64,000 nt of DNA from JAXDAY01 sp034679345 (GTDB taxonomy: Bacteria > Eisenbacteria > RBG-16-71-46 > CAIMUX01 > VGJL01), in NCBI GenBank assembly GCA_034679345.1, contig JAXDAY010000033.1:1-64000 (forward strand). The letters run 5' to 3'. The notes beneath the pieces were generated by a model. It saw only the letters and a program-made list of their open reading frames with translations. It did no database searches and was not told the DNA's origin. The position numbers and the translations under genes were made by a program. Positions 17,596-25,800 of this stretch are shown here, in pieces (positions within the stretch are counted from its first letter, which is position 1; each line of letters opens with the position of its first letter).

Positions 17596-18297
17596 GTGAG
17601 ATTCCCACTCCTGCAGCGCACAGGCAGGCCCGTCGTGGCCGCCGTCTGGCTCCTTGCGCTCGTTCTCTTCGGCTGCGTTCGAACCGCCGAACCTCCGATC
17701 GCGGAGAATCGGCCGGTCGCCTATGTCGACCCCGATGGCTCGCACGAGTCGATGGCGATCGACACTCTATACAATCGGAATCCCCACCTCCGCTTCGCCG
17801 ATGGCCAGATCTCGCTCAACGATCGATGCCCGGTCCGGCGGGTGCCCCTCAACGTCCGGTTGCCCGGGTTGTACGTGAACGGCAAGCCGATCGGCTTCTG
17901 TTGAACGCCCTGCCAGAAGATCTTCGTGCAAGATCCAGAGATCTACCTTCAGGCGATCGAAGTCAAGGTAAAGTGCATGATGGATCCGGACGCGGAGGCC
18001 ATCCTCGACGTTGGCCATCGCACGTGCGTCGGTTACGAGACGTTCTTCTTCGCCTCCGAAGCGGCGAAGTCGAAGTTCGATTCTGCCATCACGAAGTATT
18101 GCGGAATCCTGACCGACCCCGTCACGAAAACCCGGTTCCGCCCGACCGAGAGGTCTCCGCGATCTCGGCACAACGAGAGGATCTATCTCTTCGCCGCCGA
18201 CTCGAGCAAGGCGAGCTTCGACATGATGCCGGAGATGTACGCGCTTCCGGGCTACACGATGCTGCCGAAGACGGCCGGCCTGAATCGGGTCGACTGA
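17596..18297 (+). CDS. YHS/TRASH-like lipoprotein with selenocysteine at codon 103 (UGA at 17902)
   Basis: Read through its single TGA, this gene encodes 233 residues. A signal peptide ends in the lipobox LFGC (Cys27). Three half-domains follow that resemble YHS/TRASH metal-binding repeats. The first is CPV at Cys78, then GKPIGFCUTPCQKIF (Cys102, Sec103, Cys106) and DPEIYL. The second is KCMMDP at Cys127, then TCVGYETFFFAS. The third is YCGILTDP at Cys169, then ERIYLFAADSSKASFD. In related YHS proteins the first block reads GFCC-x2-C, so the UGA sits exactly at a metal-binding Cys. The frame is identical before and after the TGA, and coding character does not change. A GU-loop hairpin follows at 17919. 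The GTG start at 17596 has GGAGGG eight bases upstream. I infer a periplasm-facing metal or redox lipoprotein. Confidence 0.82.
17902..17935 (+). promoter_or_regulatory. Candidate SECIS element after the UGA of the YHS-like gene
   Basis: The UGA at 17902-17904 is followed by the perfect hairpin GAUCUUCGUGCAAGAUC (17919-17935), a 6-bp stem with loop CGUGC. The loop begins 21 bases after the UGA. Bacterial SECIS elements lie within the coding region, with the loop about 16-37 bases downstream and a G early in the loop; this one fits. Confidence 0.7.
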
Positions 18298-18305
18298 TCG
18301 TTCTC

Positions 18306-18324
18306 CGATGAGCCCGCCTCATCG
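18306..18324. terminator. Hairpin between convergent genes
   Basis: CGATGAG and CTCATCG form a perfect 7-bp stem around the loop CCCGC. It lies 9 bases after the YHS-like gene and before the convergent fumC end. No long U run follows, so the strength is uncertain. Confidence 0.5.
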
Positions 18325-18384
18325 CCATGGGGGATTCTGAGTTCTTTGTTTGCGCGCTCCGCGGACCGCCGGGGGCGGCGTCGC

Positions 18385-19782
18385 TCAGCGCCGCATCCCG
18401 CCTTGGGTCAGGGTCCTCGGATCGAGGATGCCGGCGAGAACGCTCTCGGGCAGATCGGTCTCCTCGCGCGCGACCTCGAGAATCGGCCTGCGCTCGCGGT
18501 ATGCCTTCAAGGCGATCCGGGCGGCCGCATCGTATCCGATCCGCCCGGTCAGCGCCGTGATCAGAATCGGATTCTGCTCCAGCGACTGGCTCAGCCTGTC
18601 CTCGTCGACCGTGAATCCGGCGATCGCCTTGGTCGCAAGCAGATCGGCCGCGGCCGCGAGAAGGGCGATGCTCTGGAGCAGATCGCAGGCGATCAACGGC
18701 AGCATCGCGTTCAACTGGAAGTTGCCCGATTGCCCCGCGACGGTGATCGCGGCGTCGTATCCAATCACCTGGGCCGAGACCATCGTCACCGATTCCGGAA
18801 TGACCGGATTCACCTTGCCCGGCATGATGCTGCTGCCTGGCTGCAGCGCCGGGAGCGAGATCTCCCCGAGACCGGCCAGGGGGCCGCTTCCCATCCAGCG
18901 GAGATCGTTCGCGATCTTCATGAACGCGACAGCGACGACCTTGAGCTGGCCGGAAAGGGCCACCGCGGCGCCCTGCGAGCTCAAGCTCTCGAAGAAGTCT
19001 TCGCTCGGCACGAACCGGATGCCCGTTCTCGCCGAGAGATGCGTGGCGAAGCGCCCGGCGAACTCCTCATGCGTCTGCACCCCCGTCCCGACGGCCGTCC
19101 CGCCCTGGGCAAGCCGCCGAAGGCGCGGCAACGTCCCCTCGATGCCCGCGGCCGCCAATCGAACCTGCGAGACCCACGCCCCAAGCTCTTGATCCATCCG
19201 CACCGGCATGGCATCCATCAGATGCGTGCGGCCCGTCTTCACGATGTGGTGCAGCTCCGCCGCGCGCGCCTCGATCGAATCGGCGAGCCGCCGCAGCGCC
19301 GGCAGGAGCCGCGCCTCCACCTCCATGCATGCGCTCACGTGGATGGCGGTCGGGATCACGTCGTTGCTGCTCTGCCCGAGGTTCACGTGATCGTTCGGAT
19401 GAACGAGAAGCCCGCTCCGTCCGCCGGCGAGTCTTGCGATCACCTCGTTGGCGTTCATGTTCGTGCTCGAGCCCGACCCGCTCTGAAAAACGTCGACGGG
19501 AAACTGGGCGTCGTGGGCCCCTTCCTCGATCTCGCCGGCGGCGAGGCGAATCGCTTTCGCCCGCGCCGCATCCAGCAGACCGAGCTCCTCGTTGACCGTG
19601 GCAGCCGTTCCCTTGATGAGCCCCAGCGCGCGGATGAACGGGCGGGGGAGCCGCCATCCGCTCACCGGGAAGTTGTCGATGGCCCGCTGGGTCTGCGCGC
19701 CCCAGAGGGCGTCCGAAGGGACCGTCACCTCTCCCAGGCTGTCCCGTTCGATCCGTCTGTCTTCCTGCGGTTTGTGGGCCAT
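18385..19782 (-). CDS. fumC: Class II fumarate hydratase
   Basis: FumC reversibly hydrates fumarate to L-malate in the TCA cycle. This copy has 465 residues. Family motifs are in order: GSGSSTNMNANEVIA, HPNDHVNLGQSSNDVIPTA, TGRTHLMDAMPVRMDQE and the fumarate lyase signature GSSIMPGKVNPVIPE. The signature reads MPGKVNP as in fumarases of the actinobacterial type, not MPAKVNP as in aspartase, so I prefer fumarase, though aspartase is the alternative. The ATG at 19782 follows GAGGAGG; the longer open frame upstream has no site of that quality. Confidence 0.9.
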   Translation of the reverse strand: MAHKPQEDRRIERDSLGEVTVPSDALWGAQTQRAIDNFPVSGWRLPRPFIRALGLIKGTAATVNEELGLLDAARAKAIRLAAGEIEEGAHDAQFPVDVFQSGSGSSTNMNANEVIARLAGGRSGLLVHPNDHVNLGQSSNDVIPTAIHVSACMEVEARLLPALRRLADSIEARAAELHHIVKTGRTHLMDAMPVRMDQELGAWVSQVRLAAAGIEGTLPRLRRLAQGGTAVGTGVQTHEEFAGRFATHLSARTGIRFVPSEDFFESLSSQGAAVALSGQLKVVAVAFMKIANDLRWMGSGPLAGLGEISLPALQPGSSIMPGKVNPVIPESVTMVSAQVIGYDAAITVAGQSGNFQLNAMLPLIACDLLQSIALLAAAADLLATKAIAGFTVDEDRLSQSLEQNPILITALTGRIGYDAAARIALKAYRERRPILEVAREETDLPESVLAGILDPRTLTQGGMRR

Positions 19783-20023
19783 CTGGACTGCCTCCTCTTG
19801 TGATCCGGGGCGACCTGCACCGCTGAGACCGTGATCCTTCGCCGAGCGGCCCCGTCCACACATCATATCCCCGGCTCGCCCACGGGAACGGCTTCCGACT
19901 GCCAGGTTTCCGGGATCTGGTTTCGTACTGAGACTCTTCCTTGTCCCTGCCCACTCCCCTGATCGGTTGCCTCGGAAACGCGGATCCTGCTAGCCTGACA
20001 CGCGTTGCGGAGGGGGGAACCAT

Positions 20024-21010
20024 CTGACCGAGTTCCTGAGAATCCGGCTCGGCACGAAGACTCAGATCTTCTGGACGCTCGCGCTCATCGGGCTGTTCGT
20101 CATCTGGTCGAACTCGTTTCACGCGATCGCCTGGCTGCGCCGGTCGATCGGCGCCTACGACCTGCTGCTCGCCCGCTTCGCGCCTGTGGGCGCGTTCTGC
20201 CTGATCTGGTGCCTCCTCGACGAACCGCGGCACAACCTCGCCATCCTCCGCCGGTCGCCGATCCGCATCGTCATCATGGGGCTTCTCGTCGTGCCGGCGT
20301 ACAATCTCCTGCTCAACTGGGGACAGGGCCAGGTGCCCGCGGGGACCGCGTCCCTCCTGATCGCGATGAACCCGGTGTTCACTTACATCCTGGCCCTCCT
20401 GATCCGACAGGAACACCATCGGCGCCGCAAGACGCTGGGACTTCTGATCGCTTTCATCGGGGTCTACCTCCTGCTTCGAGATCAGGGCAGAGAGTTCGGC
20501 CCCGGATACGGGCTCCGCGCCCTCTCCGTGCTCGGCGCCCCGGCTTCATGGGCGATCGCCACGGTCATCGGAAAGCCGCTGGTCGCCCGTGAGTCGCCCA
20601 TCCGCGTGACCTACCTTTCTCTCGCGCTCGGCAGCATCCCGTTTCTGATCATTGCTCCGTTCGACACGGCGTTTCGAACCAAGATCGGGGGCTTCGGTCC
20701 CAACGATTGGATCGCTCAGGTCCATCTGTCTGTGCTGTGCACCATCCTCGGGTACGCCGTCTGGTACGCCGCCCTTCGGCGGCTTCCGGCCAGCAGCGTG
20801 GCCGCGTTCGTGCTGCTGAATCCGCCGTTGACCATCGCGTTCGGCCCGGTATGGGGAACCGACCGTCCGACCCACACGGTCGTCGGTTATGGAGTCTGGA
20901 TCCTCGCCGGAATCGTCGTGAGCACTTGGGGAATCCCGGATCTCATGACCCGCGCCGGCACGAAGGCGGTCGACATCCTCGATCCGTGGAAACGGATCCG
21001 GAGACGCTGA
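20024..21010 (+). CDS. DMT-superfamily (EamA) permease with non-standard start
   Basis: This inner-membrane transporter has ten predicted membrane segments arranged as two EamA repeats of five, about 328 residues. The first segment (IFWTLALIGLFVIWSNSFHA) is needed for the fold and lies upstream of the first ATG, GTG or TTG in frame. The GTG at 20186 would cut it away. The frame is open back to 20012, where a strong GGAGGGGGG site sits 8 bases before CTG at 20024. I therefore choose the CTG as start. Substrates of this family include amino acids and other small metabolites; the substrate here is unknown. Confidence 0.8.
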   Translation: MTEFLRIRLGTKTQIFWTLALIGLFVIWSNSFHAIAWLRRSIGAYDLLLARFAPVGAFCLIWCLLDEPRHNLAILRRSPIRIVIMGLLVVPAYNLLLNWGQGQVPAGTASLLIAMNPVFTYILALLIRQEHHRRRKTLGLLIAFIGVYLLLRDQGREFGPGYGLRALSVLGAPASWAIATVIGKPLVARESPIRVTYLSLALGSIPFLIIAPFDTAFRTKIGGFGPNDWIAQVHLSVLCTILGYAVWYAALRRLPASSVAAFVLLNPPLTIAFGPVWGTDRPTHTVVGYGVWILAGIVVSTWGIPDLMTRAGTKAVDILDPWKRIRRR

Positions 21011-21160
21011 CGAGCCGGCTGATCCCGCGATCGGATCGGTTCGGGCAGTTCGGTTCGCGCGCCCGCGCGCGTTGGGTCCCGAGATCGCCATTGCGGTCGG
21101 CGCCCGCGACGAGAAACGCGTGAGAATCCTCCCCCGGGGAGATACCGTGCTGAACAACCT

Positions 21161-21188
21161 CGTGCTAGACTCCCCCGGGTCTAGCACG
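21161..21188. repeat. Perfect 10-bp inverted repeat upstream of the flippase gene
   Basis: CGTGCTAGAC (21161-21170) and GTCTAGCACG (21179-21188) are exact inverted copies separated by TCCCCCGG. A second palindrome, CTCCCCGGGGAG-like, lies about 25 bases before. The pair sits 150 bases after the permease gene and 36 bases before the flippase gene. It could be a terminator for the first or an operator for the second. Confidence 0.55.
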
Positions 21189-21223
21189 GGCGCCATGAAC
21201 CGATCGAACCACACATACGGCGA

Positions 21224-22768
21224 ATGAGCCGATCCGAAGTCCGCGAGGTATCCCGGGGAAGCTTCTACCTGGGGCTCGAGCAGCTCACGATGATCGTGGG
21301 CGGCGTGCTCTATTCCATCGTCGTTCTGAGAATGCTCGGACCGGCGATGTACGGGATCCTGAACCTGGGACAGGCGACGATCGGAATCGCCGGGGTCCTG
21401 ACGACCAACGTCGAGACCTACCTGGAGAGGTTCGTCGCCGAGCTGGAGGCGCGGGGGATGGGCCCCGCGCTGCCCGCCTTGCTTCGCAAGATCCTCGCGA
21501 CGAAGATGATCCTGGGCGTCGTCGCCGCGGCCATCGTGGTGCTGCTCTCCAAGTGGATCGCGGACGCTTACGGCTATTGGGATCTGAGACGGCTCTTGCC
21601 GGTGCTGGCGCCCCTGGTCCTGCTTGAGGGGGCGTATCTCGTCCTGCGCGTGACTCTGTTCGGCCTCCAGCGATTCCGCTCGATCTGGCTCGTCTCGGTC
21701 GTCAACAACGGAGCGAAGATCATCGTGGTCTTCGTCTTGTGGCGGCTTGGAGAAGGCGTCGTCGCGCTCGTCGCCGGAATCGTCGCGGTCCAGCTCCTCA
21801 CGGTCGTCGTGCTGGCGATCCTCGTTCTGCGCTTCTTGCCCAAGGAGGCGGGCGCGCCGGTGGATGTCCCGGATCATCGCCGGATATGGCGGTACGTCCT
21901 TCCCCTCCTGGGCGCTCGCGTCTTCTTCCTCTCCGGGCAACACCTCAATCGGCTCATCCTAGGCGCGCTCATGCCCGCGCGGGAGCTGGGACTCGCCGCA
22001 TTCGCCCTGCTCACGATCGAGAGGGTGATCGCCCTGGCCGGCGCGGTTCCGAACTCCCTGCTACCCACGCTGTCGCGGCTGCGAGGGGAAGGGGCGGACG
22101 CGAGAATCGAGCAGGTTGTGACCCAGGGCTACCGTCTCGTGACCGCGCTCGCCGTCCTGCTGATGGCGGGGACCTTCTGCCTCGCGCGCGAAGCGGTCTG
22201 GATCACCGGGGGCGCTGAGTACCTCGGCGCGATCCTGCCCCTTCAGATCCTCTCCATCGTGCCGCTCTTCCGCACAATGCAGCAGCCACTCAACATGAGC
22301 TTCTATACCTACGAGAAGACGCGCACCGTCTTCTGGCTCGCCATGATCAAGTTCGCTGTCGAGCCCCTGGCCTATCCCCTGCTCATCCCGCGGTTCGGCG
22401 TGGCGGGCGTGGCGCTGGCGAGCCTCCTGTCCTCGGTCGTCGTGTTCGCTCCGACTTCCTGGGCGGCGAATCGCATCTTCCCGAGGACGATCGCCGAACG
22501 GAGACGCACGACCACCGTGGCATGGGCGATCGGATTCGTCGTCATCGCCGTTGGCTGGGCGCTCGCGCGGTTGGCCGAGCCGTGGCCGGGCCTCCCCGCC
22601 CGGATCGGTCTCTTCCTGCTGGCAATCTTCGCCGTCGCCGCGATCGGCCGGATCGTGCGACCCGACGACCTTCGCCGCCTGGCCGAAGCGACGCGCCGCC
22701 CGCAGGCCGAGCGCGCGCTTCTCACCTCGGCCTCGCTGCTCGATCGCCTCCTCCGCAATCGCGCATGA
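21224..22768 (+). CDS. Oligosaccharide flippase / polysaccharide biosynthesis (Wzx-like) protein
   Basis: This 514-residue integral membrane protein has about 12-14 hydrophobic segments in the MOP/MATE exporter layout. It starts with the family pattern RGSFYLGLEQLTMIVGGVLY and RMLGPAMYGILNLGQA. Members flip lipid-linked saccharide units across the inner membrane for O-antigen, capsule or exopolysaccharide. No glycosyltransferase cluster is adjacent, so the pathway cannot be named. The ATG at 21224 has no strong ribosome binding site in view. It ends before a convergent terminator. Confidence 0.85.
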   Translation: MSRSEVREVSRGSFYLGLEQLTMIVGGVLYSIVVLRMLGPAMYGILNLGQATIGIAGVLTTNVETYLERFVAELEARGMGPALPALLRKILATKMILGVVAAAIVVLLSKWIADAYGYWDLRRLLPVLAPLVLLEGAYLVLRVTLFGLQRFRSIWLVSVVNNGAKIIVVFVLWRLGEGVVALVAGIVAVQLLTVVVLAILVLRFLPKEAGAPVDVPDHRRIWRYVLPLLGARVFFLSGQHLNRLILGALMPARELGLAAFALLTIERVIALAGAVPNSLLPTLSRLRGEGADARIEQVVTQGYRLVTALAVLLMAGTFCLAREAVWITGGAEYLGAILPLQILSIVPLFRTMQQPLNMSFYTYEKTRTVFWLAMIKFAVEPLAYPLLIPRFGVAGVALASLLSSVVVFAPTSWAANRIFPRTIAERRRTTTVAWAIGFVVIAVGWALARLAEPWPGLPARIGLFLLAIFAVAAIGRIVRPDDLRRLAEATRRPQAERALLTSASLLDRLLRNRA

Positions 22769-22773
22769 GATAA

Positions 22774-22802
22774 GGCCGGCGGAGGAGACTCCCCCGCCGG
22801 CC
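22774..22802. terminator. Bidirectional terminator between flippase and C25 gene
   Basis: GGCCGGCGG (22774-22782) pairs perfectly with CCGCCGGCC (22794-22802) around an 11-base loop. It lies 6 bases after the flippase stop and 22 bases beyond the end of the convergent C25 gene. Confidence 0.7.
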
Positions 22803-22823
22803 GTCGAGCGCGCAGCGCGGTCT

Positions 22824-25800
22824 CTATTGAAGCAGGATCATCTTCCGGGTCCGCTGCGCCGATCCGCTCTCCACACGGTAGAGGTAGATCCCCGAAGGCA
22901 GCGGGTGGCCCGCGTCATCGCGTCCGTCCCACTCGACCGAATGCACACCCGCCGGTCGCGCGCCGTCAGCGAGGATCCGCACCGCCCGTCCCGCGATGTC
23001 GAAAACCGTGAGCCGCGCCGAACCGTCGCGCTCGAGCGAGAACCGGATCGTCGTGCGCGGATTGAACGGATTCGGCCGATTCTGCTCGAGACCGAAGGAG
23101 GCGACTCCCCCGGGCTCTCCGGCATCGGCGCCCAGCAGCCCCGTGGCGAGGATCGCGAAGTCGTCGACCGCCGCCTCGACGACCGAGGGACCGAGATTGT
23201 CCTGGGCGACGAAGCGCACCCGCACCTGATCCGTGAAGTCGATCACCGATCCGAGATCGAACTCCATCAACTTCCAGCTCCGATCGCTCTGCAGAGTCTG
23301 CTCGAGCGTGGTCCAGGTGAGACCATCGTCGTCGGAGACCTCCACGATCCACGCGTCCTCCCCCGGGTTGTTGGCCGTGTCGTTCGTGAACCAGCGGTAG
23401 TAGCGCAGGACCACGATTCCGTCTACCGCCAGGTTCAGGCGCGGCGAAGTAAGCGTCGTCCAGCCCCCGTCGACGTCGTTCTCCCCCTCGGTCCCGCCGG
23501 GCGGCGTGTTGCCCGTCACCCAGCAGAAGCGTCCATCCAGCGGGGTGTGGTCGTCCTCGGGTTGGACCATCGTCTGATCGTGGTAGGTCGCGTTGGGATC
23601 CACGCGCACCCAGATCCCGCTCGTGGCGGTGTCGTCCGGATCGCCCGCCGTCCAGCCGCGGTCGTGCTCCATGTCGTCCGTGTAGAGAGCGACCGTCGGG
23701 GCGACATAGAAGCGATACAGCTCTTCAGGAGCGCCCGGAGGCGCTGTCGCCTCGTTCGATCCGGAGTCCCGCGCGTAGATGTAGTACTCGATCGTGGTCG
23801 TCCACGGCTGTCCCGGGATGTTCGCGGTGTAACTGCCACTTCCCTCCGCGATCATGTTGAGCTGCGTGAACGTCCCTCCGTCGATCCTGTAGTGGAGTTC
23901 CGCCTGCGCGATGGAGGAGTAGTCCAGGATGGTGGCGCGGATCAGGTAGGGACCGATCGTGTCGCTCGTCGTCGCTCGCGCGGTGTGGAGGATCGTGGGG
24001 GCGAGAATGTCGCGAAGGCTGAAATCGATCTGCTCGCTCGATCCGGGCAGGAGCTGAACGTTCGAGACGGTGTCCGGCTCGAAGCTCGCATGGCTCGCGA
24101 TCACCGTGTAGACTCCCGGCGCCTCGGTCGCCAGATAGCTGCCGTTCTGCTCCGTCTGGTACTGGTGGCCGTTCTCGGCGATGGTGACCGTGGCATCCGC
24201 GATCGGCGCGCCGCCCCACGATTGGTTCGTCACCGTCCCGTGGATCGTGCCGGCGAGAACCTCTTCCGTTGGGACGAATCGGATCGCCCGGTTGGCCGTC
24301 AGGTTCGCGGAGCCCGGCGTGTAAACATTGAAGAAGGTCCAGAGCACGCCGTCGTCCTGCATCCGGTTCTCGATGCCCGTGGTCGCGTACCCGTCGGTGC
24401 CATCGATGTTCGAGATCTGGCTGTACTGGAAGAGGATCTCCCCGTCGCCGGTCTCCGTGGGGTGGTAGGCGGGATCGAACAGGATCACCTCGAAGGTCTC
24501 GGTCTGTCCGCCGACGATGTTCTTCATCCGGCTCCACTCGACTGTCCAGGTGTGGTTGGCCGCGTCATACTTCGTGAAGACCTTCGACGTCCCGCTCTGC
24601 TGGTAGAGATCGTCCCAGAAGGGGGCGATCATCGCTTCGGGCCCTCCGGCTCCCGGGATGGTCCAGTTCCGATACTCGGCGTTGAAGATCGAGCCCATCG
24701 ACACCCAGCCGTTGGAGCATATCGTCGCCTTGGTGAAACTCTCCCCGTAGTAGACGAAGGGGAAGGGAAGGTCGACGACCTTCGACTTGTCCTGATAGTC
24801 CCCATAGTCTCCGAGGATCACCTCGGTCGCTCCGCTGCCGCCGTAAGCCGGGTCGAGCTCGATCCAGTTGTAGACCGGGGCCTCCGGGTACGCCGCATCC
24901 GTGTTGTCGTAGGCGACATATCCGTAGCGGTCCGGGCCGGTCGGGTCGGTCGAGGCCCGCTGGCCGATCGGGATCTGCAAATCGGTCGTGTCCCGCATCC
25001 CGCCGGAGAACTCGAGGAGGACGCGGATGCCGCCGACATACCCCGGGAAGCAGTCCGGCGAGACGTGGATCGTGAACGGATCGGACGTGTTCTCCCCCGT
25101 TCCGCCCACATTGACCGAAGGGTAGCTGCCGATCGATTTGGGGAAATCGAAGTGCTCGCTCATCGAGAGAACGGTGGCGATCGGGCTTTCGCCGACCGCC
25201 TCACCGTCGTTCCTCAGGATGATGGAAATCTGTCCCGTCTCGCCGGGATCGAGGCGCCCGTTGCCGCCCACGTTGTAGAGGTGGTATCCATCGGCGACAA
25301 GGTCGGCCGCCACGGCTCCGAGATCGATGATCGAATGCCACGCGTCCGATCCGGAGACGACATCGAGGGAGAGGCGAATCGTCCGGCCGTGCGGGCAGTC
25401 GGCGGAGAGAGTGACTCCGAAGTCGTCCGCCGACCACGCCGAGCCGTTCCCCGCGATGTCGCCGAAGGTCTCCTCTCCATCGACGATCGTCACATAGGGA
25501 TCGTCGGAAGAGATCGTCGCTTCCACCGCCGTCGCGTTCTGTATGCCGTAGTTCTTGAGCTGCACCCGGAGTTCGATCGTCTCGCCGGGGTTGAGCGTCC
25601 CGTCGCCGTTGCCGACGCTCTCTCCGGATGCGTCGTCATCGATCGACGAGGCTTCGTACGCGACATACTTGGCGGCGCCGGCCACCTGGATCGTTCCGAG
25701 ATAGGGCTGGCGGTTGTGCTGCGTCACGGTCAAAAGCATCTCGCCGGCCGTGGCGGCGTTCACACCCAGTTCGACCTCGCCCGCGGCGTCGGAGAGGCCG

